DNA from: Chloracidobacterium sp. UBA3360
GTDB lineage: Bacteria; Acidobacteriota; Blastocatellia; Pyrinomonadales; Pyrinomonadaceae
Direction of reading: 5' to 3'
DNA: 21,390 nt
NCBI GenBank assembly: GCA_002360555.1
Contig: DEQS01000050.1
Coordinates: 1 to 21,390, forward strand
Shown: positions 1-8,181 of the stretch, one piece after another
How positions within the stretch are numbered: position 1 is the first letter of the stretch
Layout of the letters: every line of letters begins with the position of its first letter
Notes under the pieces: generated by a model
Told to the model about the DNA's origin: nothing
The model's input: only the letters and a program-made list of their open reading frames with translations
Database searches by the model: none
Translations under genes and position numbers: made by a program

Positions 1-2
1 TG

Positions 3-542
3 CGGCGGGCTTTGCAGATCTACAGTGACGGCGGCGACGTCTGGCACGCACCGAGCACGCCTATGGAAAAGATCTTGGCTGGAGAAAAGTTAAACCTCAG
101 CGAGCATCTCGAGCTAGACGATACGGATGTGATGTTTAGCATCAAGCGTTGGCAGCACTCTAGCGATACGGTCCTTTCCGATCTGGCAAAGCGATTCTTA
201 GATCGCCGCTTGTTCAAAGCGTTTGACCTCGATATGCCCGAGGCAGAGCGTTCGTCATTTATCGCCGCGTCGCGGCAACTTGTTGCAAACGCAGGGTTTG
301 ACCCGGAATATTATTTTGTCGAAGATTCGGCCGGCAACGTGCCGTATTCTTTCTATTCAAAAGACGCATCTGACCCCAAGAACCTGATCTATGTCGAAGA
401 CGGATTCTCGCGGCCCGAGATCCGCGAGATCTCGTCCGTCAGCCCAGCCATTCGCGGATTGCAAGAGGGTTATCGCATCCACCGCATCTGTTTCCCTGCC
501 GAATTAAAAAATGAGATCGCCGAGCTTTATCACAAAATTTAG
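3..542 (+). CDS. HD-domain phosphohydrolase, C-terminal part (5' end outside window)
   Basis: The reading frame is open to the left edge, so only the last 179 codons are present and the gene starts upstream. What is visible resembles the C-terminal half of the COG1078-type HD superfamily phosphohydrolases (the dGTPase/SAMHD1-like group). Supporting signs are the stretch YSDGGDVWHAPSTPMEKIL, a 'DDTDVMFSIKRWQHSSD' segment and 'LSDLAKRFLDRRLFKAF'. The metal-binding HD motif would lie in the missing N-terminal part, so catalytic competence cannot be judged. Related enzymes hydrolyse nucleotides, usually dNTPs, in the cytoplasm; the substrate here is unknown. The TAG stop at 540-542 lies inside the next gene, whose ATG is at 511 in another frame. 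That 32-base overlap suggests translational coupling. The TTG at 12-14 is inside the protein and is not the start. Confidence 0.7.
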   Translation, partial: RRALQIYSDGGDVWHAPSTPMEKILAGEKLNLSEHLELDDTDVMFSIKRWQHSSDTVLSDLAKRFLDRRLFKAFDLDMPEAERSSFIAASRQLVANAGFDPEYYFVEDSAGNVPYSFYSKDASDPKNLIYVEDGFSRPEIREISSVSPAIRGLQEGYRIHRICFPAELKNEIAELYHKI

Positions 543-1395
543 TAATAGAAAGGTCTGTCTCATACTTTTGCCTTTTGCCTTTTGTCTTTTCACTTACGCT
601 TCGGCACCTCAGCGCGTTGCCATACTTTCACCGGACGGTTCGGAAATGAGCGACGAGATATCCGAACGCCTAACCAGCTTTTTGATCTCAGATCTCAAGG
701 TGCTAGATATGGATCTGGCTAAAGCCGCATTCAATTCAAAACCGCCCGTAGCTCCGTTTAATATGACTATCGACGAGGCGAAACGAGTCGGCGGGGCTAT
801 CGGGTGCGATCACATCATACTGATCAGAACCGCCAACCAGCGACGCAATGCATCAGGACGTGGCGAGTATTACGAAGCATATGCCGTGATATATGTCGTC
901 AGCGTCCGAACCGGACGATTGATCCACTGGGCACTGTATAAATCTGAGGCGATAAGTGCCAAGGCCTCGACACGTTTTCTCGACGTGGCCGTCCCGGAAT
1001 TTGCCGGAGAGATAAAAGCAAAGATAAATTCGGCTACAAAATCCGAGATCGCCGAATCTCCGTTACCTCCGATGGAAGAGCCGCCTGCGCCTAACTCACC
1101 TGAGGCTAAGAATTTCATCGCCCCTATTCCCTTTCGACGGATCAAACCTGAGTACACCGCCGAGGCAGCTTTTTATGAGGTCACGGCGACGGTCGAGATA
1201 ATGGTCGATCTCGATGCGGCGGGTAAGATATTGCGGACTGAGATAGTTCGTTGGGCAGGGTATGGTTTGGACGAGTCGGTCGAGCGCACGGTTAGACAAA
1301 TGAATTGGCGGCCCGCCGAGCGTAATGGTAAGGCGTTGCCGATGCGGTTTTTACTGCGATACAATTTTAAGAAAGTAGATAAGCAGCCGCTTTAG
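511..1395 (+). CDS. Secreted protein with C-terminal TonB-C domain
   Basis: This 294-residue protein has a signal peptide: basic residues up to R13/K14, a hydrophobic core at 15-29, and probable cleavage after ASA at residue 32. Residues 35-175 look like a periplasmic alpha/beta domain of the kind found in CsgG/FlgT-like or Acidobacterial proteins ('RVAILSPDGSEMSDEI', 'GAIGCDHIILI'). A short Pro/Glu linker (184-197) follows, then a TonB C-terminal domain (about 206-288). The domain call rests on 'IKPEYTAEA', 'VEIMVDLDAAGKI' and a C-terminal 'PMRFLLRYNF' strand. The protein lacks the long Pro-rich spacer of classical TonB. The start is the ATG at 511 because it alone supplies a basic n-region. 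The hydrophobic core is encoded by a seven-base repeat (564-591). A role in energy transduction is unproven; an envelope structural or scaffolding role is equally possible. It overlaps the HD gene and sits 7 bases before plsC. Confidence 0.7.
   Translation: MRSPSFITKFSNRKVCLILLPFAFCLFTYASAPQRVAILSPDGSEMSDEISERLTSFLISDLKVLDMDLAKAAFNSKPPVAPFNMTIDEAKRVGGAIGCDHIILIRTANQRRNASGRGEYYEAYAVIYVVSVRTGRLIHWALYKSEAISAKASTRFLDVAVPEFAGEIKAKINSATKSEIAESPLPPMEEPPAPNSPEAKNFIAPIPFRRIKPEYTAEAAFYEVTATVEIMVDLDAAGKILRTEIVRWAGYGLDESVERTVRQMNWRPAERNGKALPMRFLLRYNFKKVDKQPL
564..591 (+). repeat. Heptad repeat TTTTGCC inside a signal-peptide coding region
   Basis: Four consecutive seven-base units follow the consensus TTTTGCC/TTTTGTC (units begin at 564, 571, 578 and 585; the last is degenerate). 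They encode the hydrophobic residues 18-28 of the downstream protein. Because the unit length is coprime with three, a perfect TTTTGCC array encodes the same cyclic heptapeptide (F-C-L-L-P-F-A) in all three frames. No inverted partner was found nearby, unlike the other heptad arrays in the window. Confidence 0.7.
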
Positions 1396-1402
1396 ATATC
1401 GC

Positions 1403-2149
1403 ATGAGAACAATCAGGGCAGCAATAAAGATCGTCTTATTTGTCGGCTCGACGCTTGGCCTGTATTGGAGCTGGTATATCTTGCGTGTCCTTATGCCCGA
1501 TAAGGTCCGCTGGCGGCAGCGTATATTTGGCGCGTGGACCTGGAGTTTTGTCAGCATCTCAAATATGCGGATCGAGGTCATCGGCAACCCGCCGCAGCCT
1601 CCGTTTTTCCTCGTAACAAACCATCTCAGCTACACCGATATACCGGCGATCAGAAACGCTGCTAAGGGGATCTTTGTCGCCAAGGCCGAGGTTGAGACCT
1701 GGCCCGTTGCCGGACGCATCTGCCGCGACATGGGCACGATATTTATCGACCGTAGCAACCGCCGCGACATACCTCGTGCCGGTGAACTGATCGTCGAGCG
1801 GCTGGATATGGGCGAGGGCGTCGTCGTTTTCCCCGAGGGCAAAGCGACGAATGGCGACGATGTCGATCCGTTTAACAGTTCGTTTTTGGAGTTTGCGGCT
1901 CAGGGCGATATCCCGGTCTCGTATGCTTCGATCACATACACGACGCCGGAGGGAGAAACACCCGCCAACCAGGCCGCCTGTTGGTGGGAAGACATCAGCT
2001 TTTTCGCTCATCTCTGGCGGTTGTTCAAAGTCAGTGAATACACCGCCACGATCACGTTTGGCGAAGAGCCGGTAATGAATCCCGACCGCAAATTGCTCGC
2101 CGCCGAGCTGCGTCAGCGTGTTGCCGAAACATTTGTCCCTGTTAAGTGA
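1403..2149 (+). CDS. plsC: 1-acyl-sn-glycerol-3-phosphate acyltransferase family (PlsC-like)
   Basis: This is a 248-residue membrane-associated acyltransferase of the LPLAT/PlsC family. It carries the catalytic block I motif N-H-x4-D as NHLSYTD (residues 73-79), block II-like 'GTIFIDRSNRRD' (111-122) and block III 'VVFPEGKATNG' (141-151), where the usual EGT is EGK. An N-terminal hydrophobic helix (about 8-31) anchors it to the inner membrane. Family members transfer an acyl chain to the sn-2 position of lysophosphatidate in phospholipid synthesis. Some close relatives act on other lysolipids, so the exact acceptor is inferred. The length fits the family. The start lies 7 bases after the TonB-C stop, with no strong Shine-Dalgarno, consistent with coupled translation. 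Confidence 0.85.
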   Translation: MRTIRAAIKIVLFVGSTLGLYWSWYILRVLMPDKVRWRQRIFGAWTWSFVSISNMRIEVIGNPPQPPFFLVTNHLSYTDIPAIRNAAKGIFVAKAEVETWPVAGRICRDMGTIFIDRSNRRDIPRAGELIVERLDMGEGVVVFPEGKATNGDDVDPFNSSFLEFAAQGDIPVSYASITYTTPEGETPANQAACWWEDISFFAHLWRLFKVSEYTATITFGEEPVMNPDRKLLAAELRQRVAETFVPVK

Positions 2150-2183
2150 CCGGCGTAAAAACCTTTTTGGAAACAACACCGTA

Positions 2184-2189
2184 TATACT
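2184..2189 (+). promoter_or_regulatory. Possible -10 element before the M13 peptidase gene
   Basis: TATACT lies in the 77-base gap between plsC and the peptidase gene, 38 bases before the ATG. No good -35 hexamer sits 16-18 bases upstream; the nearest T-rich candidates are too close. The wider spacing compared with the upstream operon makes a separate promoter plausible but not proven. Confidence 0.2.
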
Positions 2190-2215
2190 GGTTATCAACA
2201 AGAAAATCTTTCTTT

Positions 2216-2220
2216 AGGAG
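2216..2220 (+). promoter_or_regulatory. Shine-Dalgarno of the M13 peptidase gene
   Basis: AGGAG ends six bases before the ATG at 2227, which fixes that start and the signal peptide that follows. Confidence 0.8.
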
Positions 2221-2226
2221 TAAAAA

Positions 2227-4245
2227 ATGCACACACGACTATTTCGTTTTGTCACGACTCTCGCGATCATGCTGTCTCTTTGGGGCGGCGTCCTTGCTCA
2301 GAGCTCGGGCTTTGACCCGTCACGCATGGACCGCACGACCGAGGCGTGCGACGATTTTTTTCAGTACGCTAACGGCACCTGGTTGAAAAATACCCAGATA
2401 CCTGCGTCGGAAGCGAGTTGGGGGACATTTAATATGCTCCGCGATTCGAATAACACGATCCTCAAAGGCGTGCTCGAAAAAGCCGCTGCTACCAAGGCCA
2501 AATCCGGCAGCGACACACAAATGATCGGCGATTTCTATGCCACCTGCATGGACGAGGCAGCGATAGAAAAGTCGGGCACAAAGCCGATCGAAAAATACCT
2601 CAAAGCGATATCTAAGGCAAAGACTCCGGCCGATATACAAAAACAGATCGCCGAGCTGCATAGTTTAGGACTGCCGGCGGTGTTTGGTTTTGGCGCGGGT
2701 GCCGATCTCAAATCGACCAACACGATGATCGTCAACGCCGGTCAGGGCGGCATTTCGCTGCCTAATCGCGACTACTACACCGAGGCTCGGTATGCTGAGA
2801 CACGCGGCAAGTTCGTTGAGTATATGACCGCGATGTTTAAGCTGCTCGGCGACAATGCTGAGACCGCTGCGTCCAAGGCCGCTAAAGTGCTCGCGATCCA
2901 AACCCGCCTTGCGACGGCGTCGCTAACACCGGTTGAACGCCGCAATCCGGACAACTCTTACAACAAGATCACCGTCGCTGATGCTCAGGCTTTGACGCCA
3001 AATTTCAATTGGAACAGCTATTTTGCGACGCGAGGCGTTGAGACAAAATATGATTTCAACATCGCACCCGCAAAGTTCTTTAAGGAAATGAACACGATGA
3101 TGGCGGACGTTTCGGTGGACGACTGGAAAACCTATCTGACATGGATGGTCGTCAATTCCGCGGCGGCGTCTTTGCCAAAAGCTTTTGCCGATGAGAATTT
3201 CAATTTCTTTGGCAAGCACCTCAGCGGACAGAAAGAGCGTCAGCCGCGTTGGAAAACCTGCGTCCAGAATGTGGACGGAGCACTCGGCGAAGCACTCGGT
3301 ATGGAGTACGCTAAGGTCGCGTTTACGCCCGCCGCAAAAGAGCGGATGAATGTGATGATCGACAACCTCATGGCTTCATTGAATGAGCGAATCAACGGGC
3401 TCCAGTGGATGAGCGACGAGACTAAAAAGCAGGCAAAGACCAAGCTCTCGACCTTTAAGCGTAAGATCGGCTATCCCGATGTGCTTCGCGGTTATGCGGG
3501 GCTGACGGTCAAACGCGATTCGTACGCGCAGAACATCCTGCGGGCAAATCAGTTTCAGATCAACCGTAATTTCCAGGACCTCGGCAAACCCCGTGACAAG
3601 AACCGTATGGGCATGACGCCGCCGACGGTCAATGCTTCGTACAGCCCGCAGAATAACGACATCACTTTCCCGGCCGGTATTTTGCAGCCGCCGTTCTTTA
3701 ATTTTAACGCTGACGACGCCATCAATTACGGTGCCATCGGCGGTGTCATCGGCCACGAGATCACGCACGGTTTTGACGATCAGGGCGCCCGCTTTGATGC
3801 GGACGGTAATCTGAAAAGCTGGTGGACCGATGAAGACAAAAAGAAATTTGACGAACGCGCGGCTTGTGTCGTCAAACAGTTTGACGGATACGAGGTCCAG
3901 CCCGGGCTCTTTATCAACGGTAAGCTCACGCTTGGTGAGAACATCGGCGATTTTGCCGGCCTGACCGTTTCGTATTACGCCTATCTCAAATCGCTGCAGG
4001 GCAAACCGCGGCCGGCTGATATAGACGGATTTACCGCCGAACAGCGTTTCTTCCTCGGCTGGGCGCAGGTCTGGGCGGGCAAATACACCCCCGAAGCCGA
4101 ACGCCAACAGGTCGCCGGCAACCCCCACGCCCTACCCCGCTGGCGCGTCAACGGCCCAATGTCCAACATGCCCGAATTCGCCAAAGCATTCGGATGCAGA
4201 ACCGGCCAAAAGATGATCCGCGAAAAGGTTTGCGAGATCTGGTAG
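2227..4245 (+). CDS. Secreted M13-family zinc metallopeptidase (neprilysin/PepO type)
   Basis: This 672-residue protein starts with a signal peptide (hydrophobic 8-24, cleavage near VLAQ). It then shows the full M13 layout: an N-terminal PepO-like helical domain beginning 'DDFFQYANGTW', and a C-terminal catalytic domain. Visible catalytic features are the substrate-binding NAxYSP (residues 469-474), the zinc-binding HEITH (510-514), the third zinc ligand in ENIGD (E571, D575), and a late RWRVNGP (638-644) before the typical 'NMPEFAKAF' and C-terminal CEIW. All active-site residues are present, so it should be an active oligopeptidase exported to the periplasm or outside. M13 enzymes cut peptides on the amino side of hydrophobic residues; the physiological substrate is unknown. 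An AGGAG site fixes the start. The gene is followed by a symmetric terminator. Confidence 0.95.
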   Translation: MHTRLFRFVTTLAIMLSLWGGVLAQSSGFDPSRMDRTTEACDDFFQYANGTWLKNTQIPASEASWGTFNMLRDSNNTILKGVLEKAAATKAKSGSDTQMIGDFYATCMDEAAIEKSGTKPIEKYLKAISKAKTPADIQKQIAELHSLGLPAVFGFGAGADLKSTNTMIVNAGQGGISLPNRDYYTEARYAETRGKFVEYMTAMFKLLGDNAETAASKAAKVLAIQTRLATASLTPVERRNPDNSYNKITVADAQALTPNFNWNSYFATRGVETKYDFNIAPAKFFKEMNTMMADVSVDDWKTYLTWMVVNSAAASLPKAFADENFNFFGKHLSGQKERQPRWKTCVQNVDGALGEALGMEYAKVAFTPAAKERMNVMIDNLMASLNERINGLQWMSDETKKQAKTKLSTFKRKIGYPDVLRGYAGLTVKRDSYAQNILRANQFQINRNFQDLGKPRDKNRMGMTPPTVNASYSPQNNDITFPAGILQPPFFNFNADDAINYGAIGGVIGHEITHGFDDQGARFDADGNLKSWWTDEDKKKFDERAACVVKQFDGYEVQPGLFINGKLTLGENIGDFAGLTVSYYAYLKSLQGKPRPADIDGFTAEQRFFLGWAQVWAGKYTPEAERQQVAGNPHALPRWRVNGPMSNMPEFAKAFGCRTGQKMIREKVCEIW

Positions 4246-4255
4246 ACGATTCGCA

Positions 4256-4294
4256 AAACAAAAAAAAGCCGGAGGCACGTTGCTCCGGCTTTTT
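4256..4294. terminator. Bidirectional intrinsic terminator between convergent genes
   Basis: A GC-rich stem AGCCGGAG (4267-4274) pairs with CTCCGGCT (4283-4290) around an 8-base loop. Flanking A and T runs (A to 4267, T from 4290) extend the stem and supply a U-tract on either strand. It therefore suits both the M13 gene ending at 4245 (+) and the minus-strand gene ending at 4340. Confidence 0.85.
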
Positions 4295-4305
4295 CTATTA
4301 CAGTT

Positions 4306-4327
4306 AGCCCCCTCCTTTGAGGTGGCT
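4306..4327. repeat. Short palindrome beside the terminator
   Basis: AGCCCCCTC and GAGGTGGCT form a 9-pair stem with one mismatch around CTTT. It has no U-tract of its own. It may be a second hairpin for the minus-strand transcript or a dispersed palindromic repeat copy. One copy is seen in this window. Confidence 0.5.
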
Positions 4328-4339
4328 CCAAAAATATTG

Positions 4340-5956
4340 CTACCAATTAAGCTTAGCGACACACACGCTCGGAGTGGTTGCAATGGCATTGCAATTTGCC
4401 ATAAGCGAATCGTATGTCGCCTTATACTCCGCATACTGGCTGTACTGGGGCTGTGCCTGACAGGTTGTCTGTAGATGCTGCATGTACTTGGCGACAGCAT
4501 ACATCGCGGTCTGTAATACAGGAATTGTTGATATCCCCGAGGGCTTACGGGCGTTTATACCGTTTACTTCCTGATCCAACTCGGCAAGACCGGCCGTGCA
4601 TGAAGCTGCATCAGAGACCCTTTTCCGATCATTTTCTTGTTGAGCACGGCCGATGCCCTCGTCGCCTTTGACGGTGCTAACAAATCCTTCGGGCTGAGGA
4701 ACAGGTGTTGGGGTCGCAGATGCAGTTACCGACGCAGCTCTAACGGCGGCGAACTTACTTGTCTCGTTCGCAGCTTTTGGAGCCGGGATGCACGGCGTAA
4801 TGCTACTCGAGGGTTTTTGGCTTGCTGACATCGCTCGTAGTTGGCCAAGCAACTTGGCGAGCTCTTTATAATTCGCATCCGCCGGCCCCATATCGAACGG
4901 GATCGCGTGATGCGGTGAACGTGGACCGAATATCTTGTATGCTTTCTCTAGCTCAAAGGCTTTGTAGTTTTGCGAGTCACGCTTCCCGCCCATCTCTAGC
5001 CATCGGACATTAGTCGTCTGGACGTACGGATACTTATTCTCGGTAGAGGTAAGAGCGAGCGGTTTAAGGGTGGCTGCCATCTCCTCGAATGAGATCGTCG
5101 TGGACAGATCCTGCTGCCACCAGCTCACGTCCTCGGGCTTCGCCGCCTTAAAACCGTCGATACTGTCCCATCGCTCGGTAAATCGAAATACCAACGTGCC
5201 CCCCTCATTAACAAAATCGACCTTTGTGACCGTATAAATGGCACCGCGAAATTCTTCAAGAGAGATCGGTTGCGTGTTCGCGCGCAGGATTTCGAGTATC
5301 TTGGTTCGGATCTCGTTGGCAGGATCCTTTGGGCGTTCGACGCCCGGGTCTTCGGACGAGCAGTAGGCGTCACCGTTTCCCAGGAATGCAGTGGGAACCA
5401 TCAGAGCCTGTGGGTCGTTCTTTAAACTAGTCTGAGCCGCCTTGACCTTGTCGAAATTGGGGCATTTCTCTGTCGGATTCCATGTGCAAAATAGGTCGAC
5501 CGAATTCGCCGCCGAGTTGCATCCTTCATACTGGCCAGTAGTCGATGGCTCGGTAGTAACGTAACCCGCCACAAAATACGCGCCGGTGGGATTCTTGACA
5601 TGAAGCCAGCTATACGCGGGGCCGCTTTCGAGAGTGCTTGTCTGGATACTGCCGTCCATAACCTTTTTGCGGGCCTCCGCCTCGTCAGCGGCAAGAACAT
5701 AACTGAACTTGACCTTCGAATTAGGCTTCGTATTTCTGACGTTATACCATATCAGGTATCCGTCTTTTGACGGACCCACGTAGGTGTTGATCGAATCCAG
5801 GTGGACTGCAACAGTGATATCAGAGTGACAGGCATCCGCTTTGCCGTTCTTCTTCCAGTCTTCATCCTGATCATCGGCGGCAAAACGCTGGCCGAGCGCC
5901 GGTGTAAGGAGAATTATCATTAGGCACAAGGCTCCTGCAAGGGTTGTGATCCTCAT
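4340..5956 (-). CDS. Secreted cysteine-containing protein of unknown function
   Basis: The 538-residue product has a clear signal peptide (hydrophobic 6-21, cleavage near ALGQ). I do not recognise a family. The mature part has ten cysteines (43, 146, 157, 165, 199, 389, 453, 499, 522, 532), suggesting disulfides in an exported protein. Residues 40-135 look like a beta-rich domain. Residues 205-345 are mixed alpha/beta with 'WDSIDGFK' and a WW pair at 279-280. Residues 377-425 are a Ser/Thr/Ala/Pro linker. Residues 435-530 form a helical C-terminal domain holding four of the cysteines. The ATG lies 9 bases after the stop of the TPR gene, with AGAGGA as ribosome site, so the two are almost certainly co-transcribed and may act together in the envelope. 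Confidence 0.8.
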   Translation of the reverse strand: MRITTLAGALCLMIILLTPALGQRFAADDQDEDWKKNGKADACHSDITVAVHLDSINTYVGPSKDGYLIWYNVRNTKPNSKVKFSYVLAADEAEARKKVMDGSIQTSTLESGPAYSWLHVKNPTGAYFVAGYVTTEPSTTGQYEGCNSAANSVDLFCTWNPTEKCPNFDKVKAAQTSLKNDPQALMVPTAFLGNGDAYCSSEDPGVERPKDPANEIRTKILEILRANTQPISLEEFRGAIYTVTKVDFVNEGGTLVFRFTERWDSIDGFKAAKPEDVSWWQQDLSTTISFEEMAATLKPLALTSTENKYPYVQTTNVRWLEMGGKRDSQNYKAFELEKAYKIFGPRSPHHAIPFDMGPADANYKELAKLLGQLRAMSASQKPSSSITPCIPAPKAANETSKFAAVRAASVTASATPTPVPQPEGFVSTVKGDEGIGRAQQENDRKRVSDAASCTAGLAELDQEVNGINARKPSGISTIPVLQTAMYAVAKYMQHLQTTCQAQPQYSQYAEYKATYDSLMANCNAIATTPSVCVAKLNW

Positions 5957-5965
5957 ATTGATCCT

Positions 5966-7921
5966 CTATTGATCGCGCGCATTCTTGGCACAATCTTTTT
6001 TTATGGTGTCTGTAGGACCAGTGCCGTTCCATTCGGCGTTGGCACAGCGTAAATAATCCTGGACGGCCCGCTTCTTATCCTTTAGTTCATACTCGTAGAA
6101 AAAAGCACGTGCGTGATAGCTGTAAGGGTCTTTGGGGTCGATCTCGATTCGTTTATTGAGCATCCGCTCGGCGCCGGCCAGGTCGCCCGCGTCTTTGTAT
6201 CTGTCGGAAAGAATGCCCGCGATATATCCTTTCCTCGGGTTGAGCTCAAATACCTTGATGTAATCGACGAGTGCCCTATGGAAGTCCTTTTGGTCGCGGT
6301 ATATGTCTGAGCGAGCCGACCAGCCTGAGTCACTCGTCGGTTCGACCTCGATGGCTTTCGTCGCGTCGGCAAGGGCAAGGGCAATTTTCCCCATTTTCTT
6401 GTAAACCGCGATCCTCTCCGTATAAGAGTAGGCGGACGCCGGATTAAGCTCGATAATCTTACTAGCATCGGCGAGAGCCTCGTTAGGCCGGTCGGCAGCA
6501 AGAAGATTATAGACGCGGGCTCCGAGACAGCCCCGGCAGTCGGGCTTAAGCATTAGAGCTTTTGTCAGGTCGGCGAGTGCATTCGCCGACTGACCTGCAG
6601 GGTTATTGATTGCCCTCATCCAGTAGTGCTGATAGTATGTCGGCTCAAGTTCGATCATTGCCGTATAAAGCTGATGGAAGGCTCGCCTGGCGTTTTCGGT
6701 TTCCTTAATGTAGGCATCATAACCTTTGGTCTTGAAGATAACGTTCGCTCGGCTGTAATAACCGAGCGGAAACCCGGCAGCGACGAGCTTGTTAGCGTCA
6801 GCCATAGCGTCGCTATCGAGTCCGACGTTCAGTAATGCTTCGCTCCGGCTGTAGTAATTCATCATATCGTCAGGGTCGAGTGAGATTGCCTTATTGTAGT
6901 CCTGTACCGATCTATCAAATTCCTTTGTTCTATCATGGAGCAAGCCAAGGGCTTTATACGCCTTCGCCGACGTCGGAGCGACCTCAACGGCTTTGGCAAG
7001 GTCAGCCCGTGCTTCGTCAAAAAAGTCTTGCCAAAGAAAAAAATTGGCTCTTGCTACCAATACCTCAGCTGAAGCCGGGGCGAGAGCGACAGCCTTATCA
7101 AAATCGGAGCGTGCTTTATCATATTGACGCTTGGATTGATACCTCCACGCACGCCGAATGTAAGACATCGCATCGTCAGGTTTCAATTCGACCACCTTTG
7201 CAGCATCGGATAGCGCAGCATCGTAATTTTCGTTCCGCGCGAACGCAGATGACCGTTCGAAGTAATAGGACGGTTCGTTGGGTTTGATCGCGATGAGTCC
7301 GTTGTAGTCCGCGACGATGGCTGCAAAATCTTTTTTGCGTCGATGAATTGTCAGTGCCAACTCATATGGTTCCGGGTCCTTTGGGTTGATCGATATCACC
7401 CTACTCAGGTCCGCGTATGCATCGTCGGTCAGCCCGTAACCGAGATATAGCTTCGCTCGCTGCTTTAAGATATCAACATTCTTTGGTTCTAACGCAAGCG
7501 CAGCAGTGTAGATCTTCTCGGCAGCTTCGGGTTGGTTGACGAGCGTGTAGGTCGAGCCGAGTTCCAGATACAGATCGATATCGGCGTGCGCCAGCGTGAT
7601 CGCGTTTCTAAGGTCGAGTATCGCCTTGTAGTACGAGCCCTGTCCGCGGTACGCAAGCCCTCGCATTTTGAAGACATCCGGCGTCTTGAGGCCGAGATCG
7701 ATCGCTTTCGTGAATGCCGAAATGCGGCAGTCATAGGCCTCTGCCCCGCAATTTAAACCGGCATTGTAATTAGAGGTACCCAGCCCTTGTTTAGGAATGT
7801 CTGCCGCGGGTGCAGTCGTTTTCGGCTTTGCGACCGGCCGTTTTACGACGCGCTGAGAATACGTAACGGAAACACACATGCACAGTATCGTACAAATAAT
7901 GCCGCCAATAAGTTGCTTCAT
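5966..7921 (-). CDS. Secreted multi-TPR protein
   Basis: This 651-residue protein has a signal peptide (4-22, probable cleavage after TYSQ). A basic Pro/Lys/Thr-rich stretch (24-45) follows, then an almost unbroken solenoid of tetratricopeptide repeats from about residue 58 to 628. The repeat hallmarks recur every 34 residues or so, as in 'AYADLSRVISINPKDPEPY', 'ARSDFDKAVALAPASAEV' and 'ALADASKIIELNPASAYSY'; roughly 15 repeats are present. TPR solenoids bind protein partners, and none can be named. Four cysteines (58, 65, 462, 465) could form pairs. No catalytic domain is visible. The ATG at 7921 has no strong Shine-Dalgarno upstream. It is the first gene of a two-gene unit with the secreted protein that follows. 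Confidence 0.85.
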   Translation of the reverse strand: MKQLIGGIICTILCMCVSVTYSQRVVKRPVAKPKTTAPAADIPKQGLGTSNYNAGLNCGAEAYDCRISAFTKAIDLGLKTPDVFKMRGLAYRGQGSYYKAILDLRNAITLAHADIDLYLELGSTYTLVNQPEAAEKIYTAALALEPKNVDILKQRAKLYLGYGLTDDAYADLSRVISINPKDPEPYELALTIHRRKKDFAAIVADYNGLIAIKPNEPSYYFERSSAFARNENYDAALSDAAKVVELKPDDAMSYIRRAWRYQSKRQYDKARSDFDKAVALAPASAEVLVARANFFLWQDFFDEARADLAKAVEVAPTSAKAYKALGLLHDRTKEFDRSVQDYNKAISLDPDDMMNYYSRSEALLNVGLDSDAMADANKLVAAGFPLGYYSRANVIFKTKGYDAYIKETENARRAFHQLYTAMIELEPTYYQHYWMRAINNPAGQSANALADLTKALMLKPDCRGCLGARVYNLLAADRPNEALADASKIIELNPASAYSYTERIAVYKKMGKIALALADATKAIEVEPTSDSGWSARSDIYRDQKDFHRALVDYIKVFELNPRKGYIAGILSDRYKDAGDLAGAERMLNKRIEIDPKDPYSYHARAFFYEYELKDKKRAVQDYLRCANAEWNGTGPTDTIKKDCAKNARDQ

Positions 7922-8181
7922 ATACCGCTTCGCTAGGGAGAAGATTACAACACATAACTTAAAGTACGAGAATGATCCGAATTAGATTAGGACATCTTAG
8001 CACGGAAAGGCGTAAAACAAAATGCCTTTTAGAATGGGTCTACAAAAGGAAAAGTATGGGGTAAGCGCGCATGCGTTGCGAAAGACGACCAATTCCACCG
8101 CCCGTAGAAAAAGGCCGCGAACTTCATGCTCGCGGCCATTCTGCTAAATTACGCAACGGCTTACGCCGTCGCTACTGACAA
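7922..8181. other. Intergenic region between rpoC end and TPR gene
   Basis: This 260-base stretch holds the rpoC terminator (8108-8137), a 5-pair mini-hairpin at 8156-8169, and the presumed promoter of the minus-strand TPR gene. The best -10 match there is TAAGAT on the minus strand (7994-7999), with a weak T-rich -35 around 8015-8020. No coding signal was seen. Confidence 0.4.
8108..8137 (-). terminator. Intrinsic terminator of the rpoBC operon
   Basis: Read on the minus strand, GGCCGCGA (8137-8130) pairs with TCGCGGCC (8120-8113) around a 9-base loop, followed directly by TTTTT (8112-8108). It lies 44 bases after the rpoC stop and closes the cluster. Confidence 0.85.

Noticed and set aside
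3376..4128. 250-codon frame on the minus strand opposite the M13 peptidase
   Set aside because: It lies within the catalytic domain coding region, and its peptide shows no family resemblance.
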